DNA of 24,898 nt from Bacteroidales bacterium UBA6828 (GTDB taxonomy: Bacteria > Bacteroidota > Bacteroidia > Bacteroidales > Paludibacteraceae). Position 1 is the stretch's first letter, and each line of letters starts with the position of its first letter. Below, in pieces: positions 14,753 to 22,570 of this stretch. The DNA lies in assembly GCA_002452095.1 (NCBI GenBank), contig DKEG01000028.1:11820-36717 (forward strand), given 5' to 3'. The position numbers were made by a program, and so were the translations under genes. The notes beneath the pieces are model-generated. The model saw nothing but the letters and a program-made list of their open reading frames with translations. It made no database searches and was not told the origin of the DNA.

Positions 14753-15163
14753 ATGGACATAGTCGGAAAAATCATTCAGGTACTGCCTGAGCAAAGCGGC
14801 ACCAGCAAGACGGGCAATCCGTGGAAAGTACAGTCGTATGTATTGGAGACACAGGAGCAGTACCCGCGTAAAGTGTGCTTCGAGATATTCGGAGAGGATC
14901 GTATCAAGAACAACCCTTGCAAGATTGATGATGTGGTAACGGTTTCGTTTGACATCGAGTCGCGCGAGTTTAATGGTCGTTGGTACACCTCTATCCGCGC
15001 ATGGCGCGTACAGCAAGGTGCTGTGGCAGCGGCTTCTCAAAGTGCGCAGGTGGCGACTCCCGCTCCCGCACCCGCTGCTCAAGCAGCAGCCGCTCCTGCG
15101 GCTAACACGGCTTCCTTTGATGCCGTTGCAGGCAGCGACGAGAGCAGCGACCTCCCATTCTAA
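14753..15163 (+). CDS. DUF3127 OB-fold protein with SSB-like acidic tip
   Basis: 136 residues. Residues 1-86 match the DUF3127 pattern (MDIVGKIIQVLPEQSGTSKT, then YVLETQEQYPRKVCFEIFG, then SFDIESREFNGRWYTSIRAW), predicted to be an OB-fold. A low-complexity Ala/Pro/Gln linker follows (about 90-125). The protein ends SDESSDLPF, which has the acidic-plus-PF shape of the C-terminal tip by which bacterial SSB recruits partner proteins. A single-stranded-DNA-binding role is therefore reasonable but unproven. It is a separate small gene with a strong terminator after it. The period-7 array reaches almost to its ATG. Confidence 0.85.
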   Translation: MDIVGKIIQVLPEQSGTSKTGNPWKVQSYVLETQEQYPRKVCFEIFGEDRIKNNPCKIDDVVTVSFDIESREFNGRWYTSIRAWRVQQGAVAAASQSAQVATPAPAPAAQAAAAPAANTASFDAVAGSDESSDLPF

Positions 15164-15176
15164 ATACGATATGAGT

Positions 15177-15206
15177 AAAAGGCTGCCTGACCATAGGCAG
15201 CCTTTT
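15177..15206 (+). terminator. Intrinsic terminator after the DUF3127 gene
   Basis: AAAAGGCTGCCT... pairs with ...AGGCAGCCTTTT around a short loop and is followed by more T. It shares the core GGCTGCCTGAC with the hairpin at 20822-20858. Confidence 0.88.
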
Positions 15207-15241
15207 CTTTTTCTATTGCGATCTCTGTCAGCCAAAGGTGT

Positions 15242-15264
15242 GGGGACGATGCGTCTCGCATCGT
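15242..15264. repeat. Short REP-like hairpin
   Basis: Perfect 8-bp arms ACGATGCG and CGCATCGT around a 3-nt loop (15246-15264), preceded by GGGG. The GGGGACGA start recalls the 28-bp palindrome at 4891-4918. There is no T tract after it. Confidence 0.6.
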
Positions 15265-15290
15265 TACAAGATGACCTTGCTGCCAAACAC

Positions 15291-15340
15291 AGGTGGATGT
15301 CAGGTGGATGTCAGGTGGATAGCATGTGGATAGCATGTAC
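15291..15340. repeat. Period-11 tandem array, 4+ units
   Basis: AGGTGGATGTC twice, AGGTGGATAGC, ATGTGGATAGC, then a partial unit; starts at 15291, 15302, 15313, 15324. It lies between the DUF3127 terminator and the metallophosphoesterase gene. Confidence 0.9.
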
Positions 15341-15385
15341 TAACCCCGCCACTCGTCGGAAAAAACGCTTGTGTGTTAATTCGTC

Positions 15386-15412
15386 ATTCATAATTCATAA
15401 TTCATAATTATA
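15386..15412. repeat. Period-7 tandem array upstream of the metallophosphoesterase gene
   Basis: ATTCATA at 15386, 15393 and 15400, then a partial ATTATA. It ends 5 bp before the GTG start. The same unit is used upstream of hsdM and, alternating with a variant, upstream of the di-heme gene. Confidence 0.88.
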
Positions 15413-15417
15413 CAGTC

Positions 15418-16392
15418 GTGCGTCGTTGGATTCTTATCTCGTTGCTTATTGTTCTTCTCTTGGGAGGAGGTGTACTGTGTGCCATTCGCTGGCAGGCGTG
15501 GTTTGGAAACCCGCCTGAACCACAATGGACTGCCGACACACTGGATTATCATTGCTATACGTTTGCCGCTGACAGTCTGCCCCACTTCGTAAAGACCGAT
15601 AGCGGCTGGCTAGACACGCAGTCGCCTGATACATTGCAGATTCTATTGCTCGGCGATGTACATAATTCGCTCTTGCGTGCCGACTATGACACTCTTGCAG
15701 CACGCCTGCCGCATCTTGACTGCTATGCCCAACTCGGAGACTATATCGAGCGCGGCTATTTCTACTATTTCCAGCAACTCTACCACCAACTGGCAGGATC
15801 GGCTTTCGACTCGCTGCCTCTTCTCAATTGCCCCGGCAACCACGAGTACCGCAAAGGACTTCGCCGTACCCTCACGCCTCTTTGGTATGAGGCATTTCCG
15901 CAACCCGCCAATGGTCCTGCTGACTTTATCGGCACCACCTATTATGTCGATTTTCCGCATCTGCGTTTTATCGTCATTGATACCAACGGACTGCAAGCCC
16001 TCCACCATTTCACGCGCGTCAATACGTGGGTTAACAAGACTATAAAAGAGGCGGGCGACCGATTTGTGGTCGTGATGATGCACCACCCTGTGTTCTCAAG
16101 TGCCGTAGGACGGCAGAACCCTATGATCTATCTTACGTTCCGCGAACCGCTCCGCCATGCCGACCTCGTCTTTGCGGGACACGACCACAACTACTGCCGC
16201 CGTCTGCCTTTCGTCAATACCAATGCCGCCACCAAGTACTATCGTCCCAAGCACAATACGCACGACGAGTGCTCATGCTCCGGTCATCGTCTCTACGAAG
16301 TACTCAATATTGTGGGCGACACGCTTACTCTACAAACCTACCTGCTCGAAGAAGGTACACTCTACGACTATGTAGAGATAATTAGGGATTAG
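15418..16392 (+). CDS. Membrane-anchored calcineurin-like metallophosphoesterase
   Basis: 324 residues. An N-terminal hydrophobic segment (about 4-22, ISLLIVLLLGGGVL) acts as signal or anchor and places the enzyme on the periplasmic side. All five metal-site motifs of the calcineurin-like fold are present: GDVH (79-82), GDYIERG (107-113), GNHEY (140-144), MHHP (221-224) and GHDHNY (254-259). The substrate is unknown; a phosphodiesterase or phosphomonoesterase acting outside the cytoplasm is likely. The start is GTG at 15418; no ATG in frame fits the hydrophobic segment better. The gene is convergent with the ComEA-like gene, with only 37 bp between stops and no clear terminator. The bases around its stop hold two to four weak heptamer units (ATTAGGG, ATTAGAG). 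Confidence 0.9.
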   Translation: MRRWILISLLIVLLLGGGVLCAIRWQAWFGNPPEPQWTADTLDYHCYTFAADSLPHFVKTDSGWLDTQSPDTLQILLLGDVHNSLLRADYDTLAARLPHLDCYAQLGDYIERGYFYYFQQLYHQLAGSAFDSLPLLNCPGNHEYRKGLRRTLTPLWYEAFPQPANGPADFIGTTYYVDFPHLRFIVIDTNGLQALHHFTRVNTWVNKTIKEAGDRFVVVMMHHPVFSSAVGRQNPMIYLTFREPLRHADLVFAGHDHNYCRRLPFVNTNAATKYYRPKHNTHDECSCSGHRLYEVLNIVGDTLTLQTYLLEEGTLYDYVEIIRD

Positions 16393-16408
16393 AGATGAGA
16401 TTAGGAGG
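16381..16408. repeat. Weak period-7 array at a convergent gene junction
   Basis: ATTAGGG and ATTAGAG (16381, 16388), followed by related but slipped units. It overlaps the metallophosphoesterase stop codon. It is the only period-7 array in the window that is not upstream of a start codon. Confidence 0.5.
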
Positions 16409-16429
16409 GAGATGAATTGTGTACCCTGT

Positions 16430-17323
16430 TTATTCAAATGACAGATACCATTTCAGCCGTTCCAAGTCCTGCTCAGTAAACTCGGGCAAGGAGCGTAATT
16501 CATCAATAGACTTCAGTTTGAAGCGGTTGCGCCTCAGTGTATAGAGGGCTTTCGCCTGCTCAAAACGCAAATACGGATGGTGTTGCAAGCGTTGGACACT
16601 GCTGTGGTTCACGGGAACAGGGCGGATGGAATCGGCGCATGCCGTCAGGTGCGGCAAAACGGAGTCGAAAGTAAAGTATATGAGCGTATCCCGGTCGTAT
16701 TCCCGTAAACGCGCTATATCGCGGATCTGTTCGGCAGAATAGTAGCCGCCCAACTGCTCCCGATAGCGCACTATCTGTTTGGCGATACCGCTGCCTATAC
16801 CACGGATGCATTGCAGACTCAAAGTATCCGCACTATTGAGTTCTATAATGGTATCTTTCTTCAAACTCTTATATTTCAACGGAATACTATCTCGGCGAAT
16901 AGTGTCTCTGCGGGCAAAACGCAGAGTATCGATACAAATATATGGTTCTAAAGCGAGATACATGCTGTCGGTCATTCCGTATAGTCGCCTTAGGTCGCTG
17001 CTTTTGCGGTATGTACCGCCTGCGGCTCTGTATTTGAGCAGATTGCGTACCTGCCAGCGTTTCAACCCGAGTTGCAGCAATGTTGTAGAATCCGCCGTAT
17101 TCGGGTCGAAAGGACGGAGGCAGATACGAATAGTGTCGTAGGTGTAGCGGTAGTGTTTTCGCTTCAAACTGTCTGCTATTTGTACCACCTCCTCTGCCGG
17201 TTCCGCTGCTTTCGGGCGTTGCGGCACAAGATGGATAAATACCTCCACGGAAACAACAAGCACTAACAACACCACCGCTCCGATGGCTTGCCGGCGGCTC
17301 AAGATATGCTTTCTCTTTCTCAT
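16430..17323 (-). CDS. ComEA-like helix-hairpin-helix membrane protein
   Basis: 297 residues. A basic N-terminus is followed by one membrane segment (about 13-31, AIGAVVLLVLVVSVEVFIHL), so the rest is probably periplasmic. Three helix-hairpin-helix-like blocks follow: FDPNTADSTTLLQLGLKRWQ (about 73-92), IELNSADTLSLQCIRGIGSG, and a third beginning NHSSVQRLQHHPYLRFEQAK. The first two have the ComEA pattern of N-x-A plus L-x-x-L/I-x-G-I/L-G. ComEA captures incoming double-stranded DNA in natural transformation; this member is longer than single-domain ComEA. Its ATG overlaps the xseA stop by 4 bp (ATGA), so translation is probably coupled. It lies in a group with comEC and xseA, which supports a DNA-uptake role (inference). 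Confidence 0.82.
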   Translation of the reverse strand: MRKRKHILSRRQAIGAVVLLVLVVSVEVFIHLVPQRPKAAEPAEEVVQIADSLKRKHYRYTYDTIRICLRPFDPNTADSTTLLQLGLKRWQVRNLLKYRAAGGTYRKSSDLRRLYGMTDSMYLALEPYICIDTLRFARRDTIRRDSIPLKYKSLKKDTIIELNSADTLSLQCIRGIGSGIAKQIVRYREQLGGYYSAEQIRDIARLREYDRDTLIYFTFDSVLPHLTACADSIRPVPVNHSSVQRLQHHPYLRFEQAKALYTLRRNRFKLKSIDELRSLPEFTEQDLERLKWYLSFE

Positions 17324-18471
17324 CGGGCGATAGATTCTATTTTACCGTCCTGCATATAGTTGGTCAGCACATCGCCTGCCGCTACATCACGCACGCTGTG
17401 CACCGCTTTTCCGTTACATTTCAACAGGCTGTAGCCCATCCGGTAGATCCGCTCCGGCGAACAGGCGGCGATACGCTGCTCTATGAGTTCCAACTTGTGC
17501 GACTGTCGGAGGAATAGTTGGCGGTTGGCCTGTTCCAAACGCTGCTGCCATTCGTCTATGCGGTGCCGGCGCAGCAGTATTTGTCGGTCGGCGGTACGCA
17601 GGAGCCGTTGCTGCAAGTCGTTGATGCGGGCGGCTTGGATGTCCATCCGCTCTATCAGATATGCCGCCACGGCAGTGGGTGTCTTGAGTGCCGTGTGCGC
17701 CACCATATCCAATACGCTCACATCGCGCGTATGCCCGATACCGCTGATGACGGGCAGCGGGAACTGCGCACAGTGGGCGCAGAGGTTGTATCGGTCGAAG
17801 CAACTGAGGTCGGTGCTTGCCCCGCCGCCACGGATAATCACCACCGCATCGAAGTCCTCTTCCTGCACTGCAATCGCACCGAGGGCGGCTATGATCGACC
17901 GCTCGGCATTGTCGCCCTGCATAGTGGCGGCAAAGAGTTGCGTACTGAACGGATAGGGGGACGCATACAACTGGTCGCAGAAGTCGCCATACCCCGCCGC
18001 ACCTGCTGCCGAGACCACCGCAATACGTTTTGCCAATGTGGGCAGAGCCAACTCTTTTTGCATATCGATGATGCCCTCTTCCTGCAACCGGCGAATGGTC
18101 TCCTGCCGCTGCCGTGCCATATCGCCGAGGGTATAGCGCGGGTCGATATTGACGATATTCAGGCTTAGTCCATACACGGCGTGATAGTTCACTTCCACCT
18201 CCACCAGCACCTGCATGCCCGCCTGCATACGGCTGCCCGTCTCCTGCTCGAAGTATGCCTGCAACATCGTTTGCAGGTTGCTCCAGCAGGTGGCACGCTG
18301 CTTGGCAACGAGTATCTCCCGCTTGCCTTTCTCTACCAGTTCGAGATACAGGTGTCCGCCTTTCTCGCTCAGTGAGGCAATCTCCGCCCGCACCCAGTAG
18401 GTCTCGGGCAGTTCTACCGCCAACGCCTCACCAATCATAGCGGACAACTCCGACAAAGTATATTCTTTCAT
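17320..18471 (-). CDS. xseA: Exodeoxyribonuclease VII large subunit
   Basis: 383 residues. Exonuclease VII degrades single-stranded DNA from both ends. The N-terminal OB domain (TLSELSAMIGEALAVELPET, ...AEIASLSEKGGHLYLEL) is followed by the catalytic core with the conserved VIIRGGGASTDLSCFDRYNL and ISGIGHTRDVSVLDMVAHTA, then PTAVAAYL. The usual GHE(T/R)D appears here as GHTRD. A coiled-coil segment rich in Gln/Arg follows. The open frame extends much further upstream, but that part is the comEC gene read in another frame; the family start MKEYTLSEL at 18471 is chosen. Start and stop each overlap a neighbour by 4 bp. The small-subunit gene xseB, often next in line, is absent from the window. 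Confidence 0.93.
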   Translation of the reverse strand: MKEYTLSELSAMIGEALAVELPETYWVRAEIASLSEKGGHLYLELVEKGKREILVAKQRATCWSNLQTMLQAYFEQETGSRMQAGMQVLVEVEVNYHAVYGLSLNIVNIDPRYTLGDMARQRQETIRRLQEEGIIDMQKELALPTLAKRIAVVSAAGAAGYGDFCDQLYASPYPFSTQLFAATMQGDNAERSIIAALGAIAVQEEDFDAVVIIRGGGASTDLSCFDRYNLCAHCAQFPLPVISGIGHTRDVSVLDMVAHTALKTPTAVAAYLIERMDIQAARINDLQQRLLRTADRQILLRRHRIDEWQQRLEQANRQLFLRQSHKLELIEQRIAACSPERIYRMGYSLLKCNGKAVHSVRDVAAGDVLTNYMQDGKIESIAR

Positions 18472-19931
18472 ACGATTGTATATAAATAGCAAAACAATAT
18501 CAAGCACCCTGCAGTGGGCAGCAGCCACCAAATACTGCGTTTCAACGACAAGTACCCGCCCGCTATGGCGGCATAGAGCAGTACCGCCATCGGCAGCGAT
18601 ATGCGTATCTCGCTTACCGCACCCGGCAGATGTTCTATCCACCCTACCGAGGTATTGAGCAACCATGCCAAGCCCTTGCACACCCACACCGCTGCGCCGC
18701 CTATATACGGCAAACCGCCTATTGCCAAGACTACCAATGCCGCTACCACCAACAGCCACGCCAAGGGAATGACGAACAGGTTGGGCAGCAGAAAATAGTT
18801 GGAGCATTGCCCGAAATAGTATAATGTCAATGGGAGCGTGCCTATCTGTGCCGCCAACGAAACCGCCACTATATCCACTATATAGCGTACCGTCTTGCGG
18901 AGCGGCGCAGGGTGTATCCCGCTTGTGGGCAACAGGCGGCTGAAAGCGGGAACGAACAACAGCAATGCCACCACGGCGGCAAAACTGAGTTGGAAACTGA
19001 CGGAAAACAAGTCCAACGGGCGCACCACCAATATCATAAACGCCGCTGCCGCCACGGTATTGAGCGAGAGCGATTGCCGGTAGAGCATACGCCCCGTTTC
19101 CACCAACGAGAGCATCAGTACACTCCGCACCACCGATGGCGTCATACCCGTCATAGCCGCATACGCCCACATCGCCGCGATGATGACTGCCGACTGACCG
19201 CACCGCCACAGCCGCTGCGTATAGAGCGGTTTGAACCGCCCGCCGAGGGTCAGAACGAGCAGCAGAACGGAATAGACGATACCTGTATGCAAGCCGCTTA
19301 CGGCTAGGATATGTGCTGCGCCGGCACGCTGAAAACTACGGGTTGTCTCACGGTCAAGGTCTTCTTTGTAGCCCAGAGTGAGTGCGGATACTGTGGCTAA
19401 CTCTTTGCCATCCAATCCGTATCGCCGATAGCGTTCTTGCAGGGCGTGCTGCCACCGTTTGGGCGAAAAACGTTGCGGCACACCATACCCGATATACTGC
19501 CATTGGCTGCGCCATACCATACCCGTTCCCGCAATGCCCTGTTGCCGCAGATAGGTGCCATAGTCGAAACCACCCTGCTGTCCGCCGCGTTGTATTCGGG
19601 TGCGCACCACGAGTGTATCGCCTATGGTCGGCATAGTGCGGATGCTGTCGGGCTGCATATAGAGATACACTCTGCCCTGTGCGGTATGTGTTGCAGAATC
19701 CACTATTGCCTGTACCTCTGCTGTATAGCGGAATGTCTTTGTCCGCCGGACGGGGTAGTCTTGTATGGTCACGAGGAACGTACGGGTACTGTCGATATAC
19801 GGCACATCCGTATCGTGCAACAAGTCAATCGGGAAACGGGTATAATAGCATAGCAAGACAGCCGCTATCATAGGCAGCAACAGCACCACCATCGGTTGCC
19901 TGCGAAACCGGTCTTTCCAATCCCGTTCCAA
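18468..19931 (-). CDS. comEC: ComEC/Rec2-type competence membrane protein, short form
   Basis: 487 residues. ComEC forms the inner-membrane channel for single-stranded DNA in natural transformation. Two N-terminal hydrophobic stretches are followed by a DUF4131-like region (about 40-150: VTIQDYPVRRT, GDTLVVRTRI, GGFDYGTYLRQQGI). The competence core then shows HILAVSGLHTGIVYSVLLLV, MTGMTPSVVRSVLMLSLVET and several membrane segments to the end. It stops after the last membrane segment, so the C-terminal metallo-beta-lactamase-like domain of Bacillus ComEC is missing. The stop overlaps the xseA start (ATGA), so this looks like the natural end rather than a truncation. It lies 57 bp downstream of rpe with a period-7 array between. 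Confidence 0.9.
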   Translation of the reverse strand: MERDWKDRFRRQPMVVLLLPMIAAVLLCYYTRFPIDLLHDTDVPYIDSTRTFLVTIQDYPVRRTKTFRYTAEVQAIVDSATHTAQGRVYLYMQPDSIRTMPTIGDTLVVRTRIQRGGQQGGFDYGTYLRQQGIAGTGMVWRSQWQYIGYGVPQRFSPKRWQHALQERYRRYGLDGKELATVSALTLGYKEDLDRETTRSFQRAGAAHILAVSGLHTGIVYSVLLLVLTLGGRFKPLYTQRLWRCGQSAVIIAAMWAYAAMTGMTPSVVRSVLMLSLVETGRMLYRQSLSLNTVAAAAFMILVVRPLDLFSVSFQLSFAAVVALLLFVPAFSRLLPTSGIHPAPLRKTVRYIVDIVAVSLAAQIGTLPLTLYYFGQCSNYFLLPNLFVIPLAWLLVVAALVVLAIGGLPYIGGAAVWVCKGLAWLLNTSVGWIEHLPGAVSEIRISLPMAVLLYAAIAGGYLSLKRSIWWLLPTAGCLILFCYLYTIV

Positions 19932-19941
19932 CTCCCTACTG

Positions 19942-19969
19942 TCTAACTTCTAATCTCTAACTTCTAACA
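19942..19969. repeat. Period-7 tandem array upstream of comEC
   Basis: TCTAACT, TCTAATC, TCTAACT, TCTAACA start at 19942, 19949, 19956 and 19963 on the plus strand. The array ends 10 bp from the comEC start codon, in the rpe-comEC gap. Confidence 0.88.
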
Positions 19970-19988
19970 GCACAGCGGTCTAACCTCT

Positions 19989-20636
19989 CTATTCTCCTTT
20001 CATCAGTCGTATGGCTTTCTCGGGGTCTTTGGCGTGGAAAACGGCACTGCCCGCCACCAAGACATCCGCCCCCGCCTCGAATACACCGGCAGCGTTCTTG
20101 GTGTTGATGCCGCCGTCCACTTCTATCAGCGTTTTCAGTCCGCGGCGGCTAATCTCCTCCCGCACATAGCGCACACGCTCCAGCGTCTCCGGGATAAAGT
20201 TCTGCCCGCCAAAACCCGCATACACCGACATAATCAGCACCATATCCACTTTGTCCAGATAGGGATCCAGGCGGTGCACGTCTATATCAGGATTGATAGT
20301 CAGGCACGTACGCACCCCTTTGGCTTTGATCTGAGCCACTATCGGCAGCGGGTCTTCCACCGCCTCGAGGTGGAAACCGACGCTGTATGCCCCCGCATCG
20401 CAAAACCGCTCTACATATTTCTCGGGGTGAACAATCATCAGGTGAACATCAAGCGGTTTGGTGCAGTACTTTTTCATCGGAACCATCAGCGGAAAACCGA
20501 ACGAGATATTCGGCACGAATATCCCGTCCATCACGTCCACATGCAACCAGTCCGCTTCGCTGCGGTTGATCATCTCGAGGTCTTTTCTCAGGTCGCCGAA
20601 GTCCGCCGACAACACCGAGGGTGCAATCATCTTCAT
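19989..20636 (-). CDS. rpe: Ribulose-phosphate 3-epimerase
   Basis: 215 residues, a TIM-barrel enzyme that interconverts ribulose-5-P and xylulose-5-P in the pentose phosphate pathway. Visible family motifs: APSVLSADFG (5-14), the metal and catalytic strand HVDVMDG, DVHLMIVHPE, the phosphate loop SVYAGFGGQNFI, the second catalytic Asp in EVDGGI, and AGSAVF near the end. The phosphate-loop stretch is SVYAGFGGQ where many homologues have SVNPGFGGQ; the glycines are kept, so activity is expected. It is the first gene of the rpe-comEC-xseA-ComEA-like group and has its own promoter with an overlapping palindrome. Grouping with competence genes is probably positional. Confidence 0.96.
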   Translation of the reverse strand: MKMIAPSVLSADFGDLRKDLEMINRSEADWLHVDVMDGIFVPNISFGFPLMVPMKKYCTKPLDVHLMIVHPEKYVERFCDAGAYSVGFHLEAVEDPLPIVAQIKAKGVRTCLTINPDIDVHRLDPYLDKVDMVLIMSVYAGFGGQNFIPETLERVRYVREEISRRGLKTLIEVDGGINTKNAAGVFEAGADVLVAGSAVFHAKDPEKAIRLMKGE

Positions 20637-20659
20637 ATCTGTCTGTGTTTTGTTGTTTG

Positions 20660-20691
20660 CAAAGGTAGGTATTTATTTGCACCCGTGCAAA
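20660..20691 (-). promoter_or_regulatory. Promoter for rpe-comEC-xseA-ComEA-like
   Basis: On the minus strand, TTTG (20691-20688), a 20-bp spacer and TACCTTTG (20667-20660). The rpe ATG follows 23 bp later. Confidence 0.75.
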
Positions 20692-20696
20692 TAAAT
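20671..20696. promoter_or_regulatory. Perfect inverted repeat over the rpe promoter (candidate operator)
   Basis: ATTTATTTGCAC, two bases, GTGCAAATAAAT: 12-bp arms that match perfectly. It covers the -33 box and most of the spacer of the rpe promoter, the expected position for a repressor site. No regulator can be named. Confidence 0.6.
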
Positions 20697-20775
20697 AGTC
20701 CAAAAAATAACATTTTCAGACACTCCAAAACAAGTATTTTGAAACTCGCTATCATTCAAGCAAAAACTGCCCAAT

Positions 20776-20808
20776 CACATACCAATCACATACACCCCAC
20801 ATAGACCT
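20776..20808. repeat. Period-11 tandem array, 3 units, related to 4356-4399
   Basis: CACATACCAAT, CACATACACCC, CACATAGACCT start at 20776, 20787 and 20798. The preceding GCCCAAT and the following CATAGACCTGACAGCA match the flanks of the 4356-4399 array. Confidence 0.88.
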
Positions 20809-20821
20809 GACAGCATAAAGA

Positions 20822-20858
20822 CAGGGGCTGCCTGACGCCGATGGTCAGGCAGCCCCTG
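20822..20858 (-). terminator. Strong hairpin terminator after the di-heme gene
   Basis: Perfect 15-bp arms, CAGGGGCTGCCTGAC and its complement, around a 7-nt loop, 43 bp after the stop codon of the minus-strand di-heme gene. The minus strand continues TCTTTAT. It shares the core GGCTGCCTGAC with the terminator at 15177-15206. Confidence 0.75.
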
Positions 20859-20900
20859 ATATGTATCAATCGAAAAAGGTTAGATTGCGTTCGTAAAAGG

Positions 20901-22568
20901 TTAGATCGCGTTCACGAATTTAACCAGTGCATCGCGGTCTTCCTTGGACAGGTTGTAGAATTTCTTTGTTGACTCGAGTGCGTCGCTCTCCTCGCTGTAG
21001 CCGTGCCACATAATCGCCTCCACCACGTTGCGGGCACGGGTGTCGTGCATACGTGCCTCATACGCGTCGCCCGTTATCTTCCGGTGCAGTCCGCGTCCCC
21101 ACAGCGGGGTGGTACGGCACCAGCCGGTACGGATATCCTTCTCCATACAGAGTTTGTGCTGTACAAAGTCGGTGTAGGGCCAGATGGTCTGGTAGGGATA
21201 GCGCGGCATATCGTTGTTGCGGGTGAAGAACTTGTTCGGGTCCTGTATGTAGTCCGCTCCGGTTGTCCACGACGGACGATGGCACTCGGCGCAACCTATC
21301 TGCGTGAACAGTTCGCGTCCGCGCAGCACCTCTTTGTCCTTTACGTTACGTGCGGCAGGCACAGCCAGACCGCGGTGCCATACCATAAAGTCGGAGTACT
21401 CGTCGTCCGACATCTCCACAGGCAGGTCGGTACTGGTCAGATAGTTGTAGATGTTCTGCTCCACGTTGTCGGTAAACCACTCGGCGTGCTCGTGCTTCGG
21501 GTCTATCTTCTCGATATAAGCGGGGAAACCGGCTTGCACATCGGGGTCTTTCGACGAGATGGTGGCGTAGTTCTTGCCTGCCAAGTCAAGGTAGTGGTAG
21601 CGGCGGTCGGAGCGGGTTACGTTGGTGATGTTCCAGATAGCGTTTGCACCTGCAGCGTCCAACAGCGGTCCGCGCGACATAGCGTAGGTGTAGCGGCGTA
21701 CGTACTTGGTGCCGTCGCCCTGCTTCGAATTGGAGTAGTACGCCCCGTCTTTCCAGTTGCCGCCTTCGAACCATACACTTTTCCAGTGTTTGAGGTAGCC
21801 GGCTGCGTATGCTTTCTCCTCTTTTGCCCATTGGGCGGTGATAGAGTCGTCGGGAATAGCATCGGTCAGACCGGTACCGAAGATACCTATCGTATTCTCG
21901 AGGCGCACCTCATAGTCTCCGAGGTCGAGTTGGTCGGCACCATAGATAGCACTCTCGGGCATACTTACTTCGGGGTAGCGCAGTTCGAAGGTCTCGCCGT
22001 CGGCAAAAGCCATCTTGTCGCCGCTGGCGGCGCAGGTGCTGACCGTCTTCCACGTTACGTTGATTTGGCTCTCGTCAATCGGTGCCTTGAACGGTGCCAC
22101 TGCGTGCAGTTGCGGCATACCTGCCACCCATGTCTTGTAGTTCTCCGTAGCGGGGTCGAAGATGACGAGCAGCGTACCGTTGCCTATCTCCGTGCTGTTG
22201 TACGTACCTTCTGCCACCGACTTGCCATGTCCGTAATTCGGGTGGCAGTGCAGGCACGACGAGCGCACGTACACCGGTCCCAAGCCGCCACGTGTACCCG
22301 TGGTGTTGCTCATAAACTGCTTCTCGAACAACGCTTCGCCTGCTTTGAACGCCTCCATCCAGTTGCCGTTCTCCACCGACGGGGTCGGCTGCTCGTAGGC
22401 GTTGGAGGTCGAGAGAAATGACGTACCGAGTTGCCCGCCCGTGTAGTACCAATCGGGCAGTTCGGTGTCTTCGTTGGTGGGCTCGTTCTGACCGCCCTCC
22501 TCAATATGGCAACTTGCCAGCGCAAAAACGCTGACAAGCATACCTGTCATCAAATAAGAACGTTTCAT
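20901..22568 (-). CDS. Di-heme cytochrome c-type lipoprotein (DUF1111 / di-heme oxidoreductase family)
   Basis: 555 residues. The signal peptide ends in the lipobox ALASC with C20, so it is an exported lipoprotein. Two heme c sites are visible, CLHCH (105-109) and CAECH (426-430). The spacing and surrounding sequence (GLGPVYVRSSCLHCHPNYGH; GRELFTQIGCAECHRPSW) match the family annotated as putative thiol oxidoreductase / di-heme peroxidase-like. Between the hemes is a long beta-rich region. It lies 32 bp downstream of the imelysin-like gene on the same strand, and this pairing is common in Bacteroidota. Iron- or copper-linked electron transfer at the cell surface is the usual guess, but no substrate is established here. 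A strong terminator follows. Confidence 0.9.
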   Translation of the reverse strand: MKRSYLMTGMLVSVFALASCHIEEGGQNEPTNEDTELPDWYYTGGQLGTSFLSTSNAYEQPTPSVENGNWMEAFKAGEALFEKQFMSNTTGTRGGLGPVYVRSSCLHCHPNYGHGKSVAEGTYNSTEIGNGTLLVIFDPATENYKTWVAGMPQLHAVAPFKAPIDESQINVTWKTVSTCAASGDKMAFADGETFELRYPEVSMPESAIYGADQLDLGDYEVRLENTIGIFGTGLTDAIPDDSITAQWAKEEKAYAAGYLKHWKSVWFEGGNWKDGAYYSNSKQGDGTKYVRRYTYAMSRGPLLDAAGANAIWNITNVTRSDRRYHYLDLAGKNYATISSKDPDVQAGFPAYIEKIDPKHEHAEWFTDNVEQNIYNYLTSTDLPVEMSDDEYSDFMVWHRGLAVPAARNVKDKEVLRGRELFTQIGCAECHRPSWTTGADYIQDPNKFFTRNNDMPRYPYQTIWPYTDFVQHKLCMEKDIRTGWCRTTPLWGRGLHRKITGDAYEARMHDTRARNVVEAIMWHGYSEESDALESTKKFYNLSKEDRDALVKFVNAI

Positions 22569-22570
22569 AT

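Noticed and set aside
18472..19209. N-terminal extension of xseA to a 629-residue protein
   Set aside because: This part is comEC read in another frame; the xseA family start is at 18471 and comEC shows clear membrane and competence motifs.
20216..20251. Catalytic loss in rpe because of SVYAGFGGQ instead of SVNPGFGGQ
   Set aside because: The glycines of the phosphate loop and both catalytic aspartates are present, so the change is treated as a lineage variant.
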